Shown piece after piece: positions 1-11,253 of a DNA stretch of 64,000 nucleotides. The DNA is taken from positions 57,102,782 through 57,166,781 of the forward strand of contig NC_083344.1 of NCBI RefSeq assembly GCF_019175385.1, in the 5' to 3' direction. Under the pieces are notes generated by a model, which made no database searches, was not told the origin of the DNA, and saw only the letters and a program-made list of their open reading frames with translations. The translations under genes were made by a program, and so were the position numbers. The stretch comes from Lycium barbarum. Lineage: Eukaryota; Streptophyta; Magnoliopsida; Solanales; Solanaceae. Every line of letters begins with the position of its first letter. The stretch's first letter is position 1.

Positions 1-1797
1 CCACCTCCGCTGCCGCAAATTAAGCTCTTTCTGCTTGAAAATATACTGGAGACTCTTATGATCTGTATAGATATCAACATGAACGCCATATAAATAATGT
101 CTCCATATCTTCAGGGCATGGATCACCGCTACAAGCTCCAGATCGTGAGTAGGATAATTCTTTTCATGCTTTTTCAATTGCCGAGAAGCATAAGCTATAA
201 CTCTGCCGTGCTGCATCAATACACAGCCCAATCCCACGCCAGAAGCGTCACAATAAATAACATATCCATCGGGTCCCTCTGGAAGAGTCAGAACTGGGGC
301 TGTAGTCAGCTTCTCTTTCAGCAACTGGAAGCTTCGTTCACAAGCATCAGTCCACTGGAACTTGGCTCCCTTCTGAGTTAGCCTTGTCAAAGGCGCTGAA
401 ATCGATGCAAACTTTTCCACAAATCTTCTGTAATAGCCTGCTAACCCCAGGAAACTACGTACCTCTGTGGGCGTCGTGGGTCTGGGCCAATTTTTCACGG
501 CCTCAATCTTCTGTGTATCCACCCGGACACCATCAGCTGCAATAATATGCCCCAGGAATGCCACTGAAGCCAGCCAGAATTCACATTTAGAAAATTTTGC
601 ATATAATTTCCGATGCCGAAGTACCCCAAGTACCGCTCTCAGATGATCTGCGTGCTCTGCCTCGGACCGAGAATAAACCAGGATATCATCGATAAATACA
701 ATTACGAACATGTCTAAGAATGGCCTGAATACCCGGTTCATTAAATCCATGAATACCGCAGGAGCATTAGTCAGCCCAAAAGACATAACTCTGAATTCAT
801 AATGCCCATATCTGGTCCGGAATGCTGTCTTAGGAATATCAGCCTCTCGTACCCGTACCTGATGATAGCCTGACCGAAGATCTATCTTCGAAAAATATCT
901 GGCGCCCTGCAACTGATCAAACAAGTCATCAATTCTGGGGAAGGGGTATTTATTCTTTATAGTTGCCTTATTCAGCTGCCGATAATCAATACACATACGC
1001 AGCGACCCGTCTTTCTTACGCACAAATAATACCGGGGCTCACCAAGGCGAAGTACTGGGCCTAATAAAGCCTTTTTCTAACAGGTCCTTCAACTGCTCTT
1101 TCAGTTCTTTCAATTCTGCCGGTGCCATTCTGTACGGGGGAATAGATATCGGTTGAGTATCTGGAAGCAAATCAATAGTAAAATCTATTTCCCGCTCCGG
1201 AGGAAGGCCTGGAAGCTCATCTGGGAATACATCCGGAAATTCATTAACCACGGGAACTGACTGAAGGGTCGGCGTTTCTGCTGTCAAGTCTTGTACCCGA
1301 ACCAGATGATAAAAATAACCCTTGCTGATCATTTTCTTCGCCTTAAGGTATGAAATAAACTTACATTTCGGCGATGCTGTATTACCGGCCCATTCTATAA
1401 CTGGCTCCCCGGGAAACTGGAAACGAACTACCTTATTTTGGTAGTCAACATTAGCATAACAGCAGGCTAGCCAGTCCATTCCTATAATAACATCGAACTC
1501 GACCATATCTAACTCCACCAGATCTGCCTTAGTGTCACGGCCACATACAATTACAGAACAGTTTTTATATACCTGTTTTGCTACAATAAAGTCCCCAATC
1601 GGTGTGGCTACCTCAAACGGCTCTATAGGTTCAGATGTTATACCAATTTTACAAGCAACCAGAGGCGAAATATATGACAAAGTCGAACCTGGATCAATCA
1701 ATGCATACACAGACCGAGAGAAAACCAATAATGTACCTGTAACGACATTAGGCGATGCCTCCTGATCCTGGCGGCTGGACAGAGCATAGATGCGGTT
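1..1797 (-). pseudogene. A1 pol: protease, reverse transcriptase and start of RNase H
   Basis: Read on the minus strand this region aligns residue by residue with the A2 polyprotein. It covers the aspartic protease ([13 protein letters not shown] near 1690), the linker [19 protein letters not shown], the reverse transcriptase and the start of RNase H (CDASG near 235), and it runs off the window at the RNase H C-terminal part. A TGA at 1036-1038 replaces the Gly codon after the TSPW motif, so it cuts pol at the start of the RT fingers. Downstream of that stop the RT frame looks open to base 1. The catalytic FIDD box is intact and is followed by LVYSR, and the NAPA motif is intact; both differ from A2. 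Confidence 0.9.
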
Positions 1798-3199
1798 CTA
1801 AGGACCGCTAGTACCCGAAGCTCCACCACGGCCTCTGCCGCGACCCGCTGGTGCTGAAGTACCTGGCCCCGTAGGGCGCATAGCCACTAATGAAGATGAA
1901 GACCCGGCGGCTGACCCGGTAGGCTGCGCTGCACCACCCGAACTACCTTTATACGGGCAATCTCTCACAGAATGGCCCTGACGGCCATAAGAAAAACATG
2001 CACCGGTGGCTCTGTAGCACTCTCCCGGATGATATCTGCCACAATAAGAACACTGAGGCCTAGGTGGCCTCGTCTGACCGGAACCCTTGTCTGTCCGCGA
2101 ACCTGAAGCCCTGGAGCTCTGACCTGCTCCTGAATACCCTGGGCTATCAAACCTGCGACCTGTCGGCTGTGGAGGTGCGCTCTGTGCCGGCTGGGATAGA
2201 TGTCTGCTAGGCTGCTGCTGCTGCTGAGGCTGTCTGCCCCGAAAATCTCCAGAATACCCAGACGATCTGGCCCTCTTGGGCTGTCTCCGATCCTGACTCC
2301 TATCAGGCTGACGCTCCCTATGCCGGTCCTCCATGCCCTGGGCGTGCGCCTGAATCCGGGCAATATCCATGCCGGGCTGAGCAGCCAATACCAAACAGCT
2401 GTCGACAAAATAACGGTCCAGCCCCATTATGTACCTATGCATCCTGTCAGACATAGTAGCTACCACAGCAGGTGCGTATCGGGCCAATGAGTCGAACTCC
2501 ATACTGTACTCTCGAACACTGCGACCCCTCTGTCTCAATAATAAGAATCTGTCAGCCTTGGCCCGCCGTAACTCCGGAGGCAGAAAATGGCTAAGAAAAA
2601 CCTGAGAAAAATCATCCCAAACTGCTGGGGGAGCGCCGTCACCCCTAGATAACTCCCATGACTCGTACCAATTAGCCGCCACATCATACAACCGGTACGA
2701 GGCCAACGCAACTGACTCTGTCTCGGAAGCATTAATCAGCTGTAAAGTGCGCCGCATCTTCCTGATAAACTCCTCAGGATCCTCCTCGGGCTTAGTCCCG
2801 AAGAACTCTGGAGGACCACAAGTCAAGAACTCACGGGCTCTCGAACTGTCACGCCTGTAAGCCCGGTCACCTCCCAGTCCGTGCCCCTGAACCTGTCCTG
2901 CCACAAGTCTGGTCAATAGCTGGACTGCCTCTCTCATGGACTGATCCTCAGTGCCTGGCCGAGGAGCTGGGGGCTCAGGTACTGGAATCTCGGGAGCTGG
3001 CGGTGGAGCCGCCCCTCGACCTGCAGCTGCTGCTGCTCCAATCTCCTCTACATGTGGCGGTGTGGAAGAGCCCTCTGCCGGGGGCAAAACATCAGGAGCA
3101 ATATGAGCATGGGCCCTGGTAACCCTCTGGGCCCGACTAGTCTCTCCCACAGCTGCTGCCTTGTCCTTTTTGGGCCGCTGTCGCCTTTTTTGGAGGCAT
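1798..3199 (-). pseudogene. A1 gag (capsid and zinc knuckle), broken
   Basis: This is the structural capsid/nucleocapsid protein. The family start is the MPPKK methionine at 3197-3199, judged from A2 and A1. A1 has one extra A soon after it (AAAAAGG where A2 has AAAAGG), so the proper start is out of frame with the rest. The body is otherwise open to TAG at 1798-1800, where A2 reads Ser-Asn into the protease. Visible parts are a Pro/Ala-rich N-terminus, the gag core ([18 protein letters not shown]... ANWYESW), a Gln/Arg-rich stretch and a CCHC-like knuckle. In that knuckle the second Cys is Tyr (CFSYGRQGH), which should weaken zinc binding. Confidence 0.9.
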
Positions 3200-3386
3200 A
3201 ACTGCAAATGTAACAATTCGTTAGGGAGGAATCATCCTGATAACACAGCTCTATCGCACGATCTAAGACAGAAAGAAGGGTAGTATCCTAAATGCCCTGT
3301 AGCCTCCTGTTTATAGGTATGGTGCACAACACACCGATAAACAAGACTCTACTAGACACGGTCTGTAGACATTCCGAGGACGAACT

Positions 3387-3398
3387 GCTCTGATACCA
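3387..3398 (-). other. A1 primer-binding site (initiator tRNA-Met type)
   Basis: On the minus strand this reads TGGTATCAGAGC, the 12-nt complement of the 3' end of plant initiator tRNA-Met. It lies 4 nt inside the 5' LTR edge. The leader between it and gag (3200-3386) has no recognisable gene. Confidence 0.93.
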
Positions 3399-3402
3399 CT
3401 TT

Positions 3403-6400
3403 TGTCACGACCCAACCCCGTAGGCCATGACTAGTGCCCGATCTGGGCACTCAAACACATTCTAGTATATAGCAGAAGCCGACAAGGCTTTATTTCCAAT
3501 TTAGATAATTTCCAGAAAAATTTTGGCAGAGTTTCCTTTGTTTTACGGACTATCCCATATACCCTGCACGCAGAAAATACCAACAAAGGTCGCACAGGGC
3601 CAACAGAGTAACATTTAAATATATGCGGACCGGCCACCGCGGCGAATGGGATCGCCCAAACACAACATATACACACAGTTGTACAGAAAGATCCCAACCC
3701 ACAAACATGTCCACAGACCTCTAACAAACCGACAGAATCATATGACGGGACAGGGCTCCGCCGTACCCATGAACGAGAATATACATATATAGAGGTGACA
3801 GACTATACCAAAAGATGGCTCTGAATAAAAGAGCGCTCCAAAAATAGCAGAATAGGATCCTAAGCAGGCGGATCAGGAAACCTGTCGTCGGTACCTGCGC
3901 GGCATGAAAACGCAGCCCCCGAAGAAAGGGGGTCAGTACGAAATATGTACTGAATATGTAAAGCCTGAGTTGCAGAAACAAAATCATAACTGGTATAGAA
4001 CGTACAGAAAGTAAACAGAAAATACAAAGTATCAGATATATATTTTCAAAACATGCGGAGTGTGTACAGAAACATATGTCGTATCAAATCCGGCCCCTGC
4101 CAAGGGACTCGGCAGACAGAACGTGGCCCTCCCGACGCTGGTGCCACAACACAGAAGAATCAGAATAGGGGCATAACCCCGTAACACAATATGTCATATC
4201 AGATGGCCATAGTAAATCATATCAGAACAAGCGTACATGGCACAACATACTCCACAAACCCATGTACGCGTATACCTGCCCCCTCACATCGAGGCACGGC
4301 GAACAATGCAAAGGATCACGCTTGACAACATATCCTGGCCCGGGCTCAGTGTGGGAAACATTGGGGCATCCACGAATGGAGTAGTGAGAGACTAATGCAA
4401 TTTAAAATATCATAAATGTTTTAATAAACTCGAGGAGGCATATCAAAGACAAACCGATCCAATGAAGTCGAACGGGAACATAATAAACGAGTTTCGGATA
4501 TCATAATGAATTACAGAAGTATAGCTTTTCTGAAATCGTTCCGAGTGTCAAAACAATTTATTGGACTCAATGGAGTATTTAAAACATTGTTTGTTAGGTA
4601 ACTAGAATAGTAGTCAAAACGTTTCTTTTAAGAACTATTCGAAAAGAAGACTTAAGTACATTAAGGGCAAAACCGGGAATAGTGGGCCCACCTCGGGACA
4701 AGCAAGGCGGTGGGTCCAAATTACGCCCTTTAAGCTTATGGGGTCACCTATAAAGGTTCTACGGACATTCTGTAGCTTTCCAAGGAGTTTAGAGAAAGTT
4801 TGCATAATTTCCAAGAAAACATACCAAAGGAGTTCAATCTTACTGAAAGAAAAAGTGATATTTTCACTTGCGCATGCCAAAAGAAGGATCGGGGTAGCTT
4901 TACATACCTTTTGAGCTTTTTAAGCCTATCCAAGCTCACTCTCCGTTTCGTCGAAAATCTACAAATGGTCACATTTACCAATTGTAAGCTATAGATGCTA
5001 CGAATTCAATTCAACTCATATTTGTCTACCGAAATTTCGGCAGCACTTCCCCTATACATATAGCACCCCCGAGAATTCAACTCGGCTCAAAATCATCAAC
5101 AACAACCCAAACAACAACATCAACATCAACAACAAACACTAGAAACACAATATGGCACAACTAGTTCTACTTGCCGACATAATGCCATAACCTTTACTTT
5201 AACCTTAACTTTCAAACTAATCTCAACGATTTCACATTCATTATCAATCTAGATCACCACAACATAGTTTAGAAGCATTTCATATCGTTTTCCTCAAATT
5301 ATACACACGATATACCTAATATACAAACTTTCCGCCAAAGTCGTAATTTATCCAAAACTCCTAATCTTTGGCATACGTATTCATAACATGTTTCCTTCTT
5401 CCAAGTTCATCAATACTTGTCATAATTAGCAACCTAATAACTTCATTTTCATAATGTCGCAAAATCGTACTAAAACGACATAAGCTTCAATATTCCATTT
5501 CGATACAAACTTATATCATTTTATCTCCATATACATTGCAAGTATCATAATAACACATGAAACAAACTTAATCCATTTCCATTCCACACACTCCAAACCA
5601 CACGGCCAAACACCCCACTAACAACTTCTATCAATTTCATTCAACTTTCATTCCCAATATGCATTTTACCACAATCACAACTAGAATATGACATAATTTA
5701 AACTCACCATAATTATACAACATATATACACACACGGCCATACACTATATCTCCTACCCACTTTGCAAACTTCCATATTTCCATACAATCAATTCATTTC
5801 TACATACTACAACACAAACAAGACTTCATAACACAAGGATAAGGGATGAATTCTTACCTTATTCTCTAGTCTTCTTCACTTGAATAGGTGATCAAATTGA
5901 GGAACCAAGTGCTTGTTCCTCCAAGAAAACTACACCAAGTTGAAGAGGGCACTTAGTTTAGTAGGAAAATCACAAGACAACAATTTTTAGAACAAGATTT
6001 TTTGTGGCTAATTTTTGCACTCCAAACCCGAACCCTCTTCTCTTTCTCCTCTCTTATTTTGCTTTGTTTTTCTTGTCTTCTAAGTGCTATAATTATCTTA
6101 GTCTTTATCCAAGTCTATACTTGTTGATCACATGACTAAGCACATGATCAACTAAGTGGGCTTGGGCCAAGACCAAGAGCTTGGCCGGCCACTCCTCTCC
6201 ATGTTGGGCCTTGCTTTTCATTTTATTTTTTTGAGCCCAATTGGTCAAAATTCTTATTTTGCAATTCCCGAAACTAATTTCCCGAAATTCCAAATTTTTC
6301 CCTTAGCCCTATTCCACACTTCCACAAAAATATTCGTTCATAAACAACTCATGTGTTAGATGGAATCAATCATGACTTTATTCCTTACAAGTCAAGATTA

Positions 6401-6440
6401 TTTCTAATTTTCCAAATGTGCGAAAACACGGGATATAACA
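3403..6440 (-). repeat. A1 5' LTR (3038 bp)
   Basis: The LTR starts TGTTATATCCCGTG in sense (ending at 6440) and ends GGGTCGTGACA (3403). No cellular gene is present in these 3 kb. Compared with the A2 LTRs, A1 has an extra block of roughly 200 bp at about 3490-3700. It contains the GGAAACTCTGCCAAAATTTT segment and a GCAG acceptor-like site near 3564, which are otherwise found in the 3' UTRs of B and E. A2 in turn has about 60 bp of GC-rich sequence (near 18450-18505) that A1 lacks. The region upstream of the likely start site (near 6110-6160) has degenerate palindromes of GTTGATCA/TGATCAAC type. Confidence 0.93.
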
Positions 6441-7657
6441 TAGTGGGATGGCATAAAACGAGACATAGCTGGATTTGTAGCATAGTGCCCAAATTGCCAA
6501 CAAGTGAAAGCCGAACATCAGAAGCCAGGGGTCTTATTGCATGCAATGGAAATTCCTACGTGGAAATGGGAAATTATTAATATTGATTTTATTGTGGGAT
6601 TACCCCGTTCACGGGGGAAATATGATTCTATATGGGTGATCGTGGACAGACTCACAAAAGCAGCTCATTTCCTCCTAGTTAGAACCACGTATTCGGCAGA
6701 AGATTATGCCAGGTTGTATTTAAAGGAAATTGTGCGACTCCATGGAATTCCACTAGCCATTATTACAGACAGAGGGGCACAGTTTACAGCCAAGTTTTGG
6801 AAGTCTTTTCAAGAAGGTCTGGGTACTCAAGTTAAGCTTAGCACGACATTTCATCCACAGACCGATGGACAAGCCGAACGCACTATTCAGACTTTGGAGG
6901 ATATGCTACGAGCAGGTGTGTTGGATTATGGCGGTATTTGGGATGAGCATTTACCTCTTATTGAATTTTCCTACAACAATAGCTACCGTTCCGGTATTCA
7001 AATGGCTCCATATGAAGCTTTTATATGGAAGGAAATGCAGATCCCCGATTGGATGGTTTGAAACGGGAGAGGCACAATTAATAGGCCCCGACTTGATTCA
7101 ACAAGCGGTCGAAAAAGTCAAAATCATTCGAGACCGACTGTTAACAGCCCAGAGTCGTCAAAAGTCCTATGTGGACAACCCCCGACGAGACTAGGAATTT
7201 CAGGTCAATGATTGGATATTCTTGAAAGTATCGTCAATGAAAGGGGTAATGAGATTCGGCAAAAAGGGGAAGTTGAGCCCACGATATTGGACCTTATAAA
7301 ATTATCCGTAAGGTGGGTCGTGTAGCCTACAAATTGGACTTACCTTCAGAGCTTGAGTCAGTGCACCCAGTTTTTCATGTTTCGATGCTCCGCAAGTGTA
7401 TTGGAGACCCAACAAGAATAGTTCCGGTTGATGATGTCCAAGTGACAGAACAACTAGCATATGAAGAAGTGCCTGTTGCCATTTTAGATAGACAGGTGCG
7501 AAGACTTCGAAATAAAGAAGTTGTTTCAGTCAAGGTTCTATGGCGAAACAACAACAGGGAAGAAATGACTTGGTAAGCGGAGGAGAATATGAAAGCCAAA
7601 TATCCACATTTATTCCAATCTCCAGAAGAGGTTCATGATGATACACCGAGATTATAA
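6441..7657 (+). pseudogene. B pol: integrase and chromodomain-like C-terminus, decayed
   Basis: It starts at the WDGIKRD block of the integrase zinc-binding region and keeps CPNC. It then covers the integrase core (IDF, ITDRGAQF, and ERT after DGQA: the D, D and E of the D,D35E triad), the GPY-type region and the tail [19 protein letters not shown]...EEMTW, which in this lineage corresponds to a degenerate chromodomain. Damage includes a TAG in place of Gln before CPNC, a frameshift near 7020-7030 after YEAF, a TAG near 7192, a small indel near 7290 and a TAG after EEMTW (about 7574). The final TAA at 7655-7657 directly precedes a splice-donor-like site. Confidence 0.92.
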
Positions 7658-7658
7658 G

Positions 7659-7762
7659 GTATGTATGCTTACTTTTTATGTTCTTGGTCGTGTGTGGCCA
7701 TAGATGTGTTGATATTGTGATGTAGCCCTGTGAGGCGATGATATTGTGGGCTGTTGTGACAG
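7659..7762 (+). other. Putative 3' UTR intron of B (104 nt)
   Basis: Right after the pol stop the sequence reads TAAG, then GTATGT (donor-like). It ends TGTTGTGACAG followed by GTT (acceptor-like). Inside are GTCGTGTGTGGCC and CCCTGTGAGGC, which recur in E and in the D internal region at matching positions. The segment after the acceptor, GGAAACTCTGGCAAAATTTT, is also shared. Splicing is inferred; no transcript data are available here. Confidence 0.5.
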
Positions 7763-7823
7763 GTTGGTAGCGCCAGATTACAGAGGAAACTCTGGCAAAA
7801 TTTTCGTACAATCCCAAGTGTTT

Positions 7824-7859
7824 AACATTCGAGGACGAATGTTCCAAAAGGGGGGAAAA
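7824..7859 (+). promoter_or_regulatory. B conserved hairpin plus polypurine tract
   Basis: AACATTCG, loop AGGA, CGAATGTT (7824-7843) forms a perfect 8-bp stem. After 16 nt containing the polypurine tract AAAAGGGGGGAAAA comes the 3' LTR at 7860. The polypurine tract primes plus-strand DNA synthesis; the role of the hairpin is unknown. Confidence 0.85.
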
Positions 7860-10178
7860 TGTTACACCTCGGAAATTTTCCGCGAGCCTACAATGAATAG
7901 ACCAATGAAGGGTATGAGTGTGCGATGTTTTACTAAGTAGGGAATGACTAATTATGAATTTTTGGAAATAAGAAAGTTGCGGAATTTTATTTCAGCCCAG
8001 TGGTCGTAAAGTGATTTACGGCCCGTAAAGTGATTTACGGACCGTAAAGTGCCATCGTCCTTCAACATTTCAAAAATTTTAACTTTCTGTTAAATGTTGA
8101 AATGGTAAAATACGACCTAGAATACGGACCGTAAATCGAAATACGGCCTGTAAACTGAGTCGTAAACTGCCATGATCTTCAGCAAACCTTTCTGTTTTTG
8201 ATATGCTTAAATACGACCACGTTATACGGCCCGTAAACTAGTATACGGTCCGTAAACTGTGGTTTACGACCACTGTACACCCCGACTGTTGTTCATTAAA
8301 AATCAGATTTTGAGTTATTAAAAAGGGACCCTAAGCTCATTTTATTTCATTTCTCATCTCCACAATTCAAGAACACTCTAGAATATTCTCCAAACACTTC
8401 ATCAAAGAGAATCAAAGGAACATCAAGATCAATAACATTAAATCCATGAAGCCAAGTGTATGAAACTCAAGTGAAGTTCATCCAAACCAAGAAATCTCAA
8501 AGGAGGTGAAGTAGGGTTTGGTGAAAGAGGAAAAAATTCCACTCTAGACTTATTCCACCATCATCTGAGGTAATTTTCATGACTTTATCATGTTGTTTAA
8601 AGTATTGGAAAGCTAAGACACTTGAATTGTAGCAAGACATAGAAAATGGACCATTACTGAGTGAATAGTGCCATAATTGGGTGATAGCTAGGCTGGATCA
8701 TGAATGTTGGTGTGCTATGATTATGAATACGTTATAAATGACGTATAGACCATGGAGTAGGTGTGAAATATGAGAAATTACGATGATGAGCTAAAACCAC
8801 TAAAGGTGGAGAAATTGGAGAAAATGGTGGATTTTGCTTAAGGTATATATATGACGATTGTTGATACGATATTGAAAGTGCTCTTGTAAATGTTTGGGAG
8901 TTGAAACGAGACATGAGAAAAGTAGTAGAAACAAAGGAAACGCTGCCCAATTGTCCCTAGAAATAACAACATGTTTTTATAGTCGATTAACTAATACTAA
9001 TTCGAATTCTCTCGTGAAGGTAGCGACGTGATATCGAAGGAGATCAAGTGGACGATAGCCTAGCTAAACGACAAAGGTATGTGAGGCTAGTCTTTTCCTT
9101 CTAATGGCATGAATCCTATAGCATAAATTCCTTTCCTCTTCATGAGTTCATGTATTCCGAAAAAAGCTAAAAAGCCTATATCTATAAATGTCTATATAAG
9201 ATAAGAGATATAATACTATGATTCCATAATGATAGATATGTTATTTTTTGCTAACACTCACCTTATGTGCTACTTCCTTCAAGGTGAGGCAGAATGTCGA
9301 TAATTGCTCCATAATACAATCGGGGGATCACGACCTTACGTCACCCCGATAAAGTATAGTTGATCTTGAGCCTTATGCATGCATGACTATATTACTATTA
9401 CACCACGCCTATTTGGACGGGCAGTCACCGCCAAGATGGGCAGCTACACGTATACACCATGGCCAGATGGCATAGGTAGACACCACTAGTGGGCGGCATG
9501 AGATGATACCCCGGACGCGGGCTATTGTTATTGATTATTACACCATTCCGATATGGACGGGCAGCTTACATATTATGCATATATGATATGATGATGAGTA
9601 TGAGTAAGACAGCATGCATTACTTCTCTTATGATTGTCATTCAGATCGAGATGTTTCATATTGATGTTCTCATTATATTATTGTTGTCTTCCTTCATTGT
9701 TTATGCCTCTCATACTCAGTAAAATATTCGTACTGATGTCCGTTTTCTTTGGACGCTGTGTTCATGCCCACAGGTAGACAAGGAGGTGAGCTTGATCCAG
9801 ATCCATAGTAGTTGTCAGCTGATTGAGAGCACTCCATTGTTCGGAGGTGCTTGTGATTCTCCTTTTGGTATATATGTATATTTTGGGCACGACGGAGTCT
9901 TGTTTCGTCTTTATATATACAGTCTGTCAGTAGAGGCTCGTAGATACGCAGTGTGGGTTAGATGGTCTCGCAAGATGTTATTATATGTATATATTATTTT
10001 GATGGCCGAGAGGCAAATGTATATAAAGCATTTATATTTCTATCTAAAATATGGTATTCCTATAATACGTGTATGAAGTTGATAAAAGGGCCTTAAGTGA
10101 GTAAGATGAGTGGTAGAGCGAGTGGTGCTCGGTGGCTAGCCCCGGGTACCCGTCGCGGCCCCAAGCTGGGTCGTGACA
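7860..10178 (+). repeat. B 3' LTR (2319 bp)
   Basis: The LTR starts TGTTACACCTCGG after the polypurine tract and ends GGGTCGTGACA. A palindrome cluster of TTTACGGNCCGTAAA type occupies 8002-8272. It is followed by a TATA-like TTATTAAAAAGGG (8315-8327) and the stretch CATTTTATTTCATTTC, which is shared with the C, D and G LTRs. No gene is present; the short ORFs are chance. Confidence 0.93.
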
Positions 10179-11048
10179 TCTGGCCCTCTTGCTTTGTCTT
10201 CTATCAATATCACAATCACCTCTTGGTAGTGGCTGTCATCCCTCTAAGTTCTAGGCATGGGCTTGTATTCGGGAAATATCCATCCCTTCTTGTAGCGAAG
10301 CCGTCAAGCAGTCCTTAAACAAATGTGGCCCCAAGCCACTCACAAACCTGTGCACCCTATCTCTCATATCGGCCACCATAGTCGGGGCATACCTAGGCAA
10401 GGAATTAAATTGTAGGCTATACTCCCGGTCACTCATATTCCCTTGCTTCAAATTTAGAAATCTGTCTGCTCTAGCTCGGCGGACCTCGGGTGGCAAATAA
10501 TGGGGGATGAAGGCATCGACGAATTCTTGCCAAACCGAAAGAGGCGCATTCTCTCCTCTTGATAAGACCCAGTTATTATACCATAAGACAGCCACATCCC
10601 GGAGTCGATAAGATGCCAACTCCACGGATTCAGTTTCGGAGGCATGGACAATCCTCAAGGTTCTCAACATCTCATCAATGAAACCTTGCGGGTCTTCATC
10701 CGGCATTGACCCGAAAATCTCCGGAGGATTTATACTCATAAAATCACGGGCTCTGGTACTGGCTGATCGATCCCTTGGGCCCGTATTCTGCTGCTGTGCA
10801 TGAGCGGCAACCAACTGTGTCAATAGATGTATGGCCTCGGTCATTTGTTGACCCGAAGCAACTGGTGGAGGGATTGGAGCTGGAGCTCCTCTTTGTTCTT
10901 CCACATTAGGTGGGGTGGAGGAATTATTAGATAAGGCCTCATTATGTGATTCGCCTTCTTCTATATCCATTGGCGGCTCCCTTACTACTCGCCTGTTTGT
11001 CGTGGTCTTGCCCTTCTGGGAGGCTGTAGCTTTTCCCTTTGGCGGCAT
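10179..11048 (-). pseudogene. C gag, N-terminal two thirds
   Basis: The start is the MPPKGKATAS methionine at 11046-11048; the codon four upstream is GTG where G has ATG. The N-terminus is acidic and Pro-rich. The gag core follows: FMSINPPEIFGSMPDEDPQG, then DVAVLWYNNW and ARADRFLNLKQGNMSDREYSLQF. After RIQAHA there is a TAG (about 10250) and shortly after a TGA, so gag was already dead. Reading on through the stops, homology with G's gag continues to KRAR exactly at the B junction. Confidence 0.9.
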
Positions 11049-11253
11049 TTCTGAAATCACAACACACTATTAGGGAGGGTAAAATCTTATACACGACTCT
11101 ATCGCACGATCTCATAAGAACAAAGATGGTCATTTTCATAAATGCCCTGTAGCCTTTTGTTTATTAGTGTGGCGCGCAACACACCATAAACAAGACTCTA
11201 CTAGACACGGCTCGTAGACACTTCCTAGGACTGAACTGCTCTGATACCTCTTC
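11049..11253 (-). other. C leader and primer-binding site
   Basis: The primer-binding site at 11238-11249 reads AGGTATCAGAGC in sense, one mismatch from the initiator tRNA-Met complement. It lies 4 nt from the LTR. The leader keeps the family block GATCGTGCGATAGAG, seen also in A1, A2 and H. Confidence 0.85.

Larger units (their letters stand above)
1..6440 (-). mobile_element. Element A1: Ty3/gypsy chromovirus, 5' part only
   Basis: A1 is a minus-strand LTR retrotransposon whose 3' end lies left of the window. In sense order it shows the 5' LTR (6440-3403), primer-binding site, leader, gag and then pol as far as RNase H at base 1. It sits inside the integrase of element B: B sequence starts directly after the LTR end at 6440, and TAGTG (6441-6445) should be the right copy of its TSD. 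It is the same family as the complete A2, with clearly diverged LTRs. Gag and pol carry stops and a frameshift, so it is not autonomous. Confidence 0.93.
6441..10178 (+). mobile_element. Element B: Ty3/gypsy chromovirus, 3' part only
   Basis: B is a plus-strand element truncated in this window by the A1 insertion at 6440. What remains is integrase, chromodomain-like tail, 3' UTR, polypurine tract and 3' LTR. Its 3' LTR ends at 10178, directly against the gag of element C (minus strand), so B is inserted in C's gag. TCTGG at 10179-10183 is the expected right TSD; the partner is outside the window. Confidence 0.92.

Noticed and set aside
1532..1765. A plus-strand ORF opposite the A1 protease
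   Set aside because: It is an antisense shadow of conserved protease codons.
8002..8272. Regular palindromes as a possible CRISPR-like array
   Set aside because: Units and spacings are irregular, there are no unique spacers of constant length, and the context is a plant LTR.
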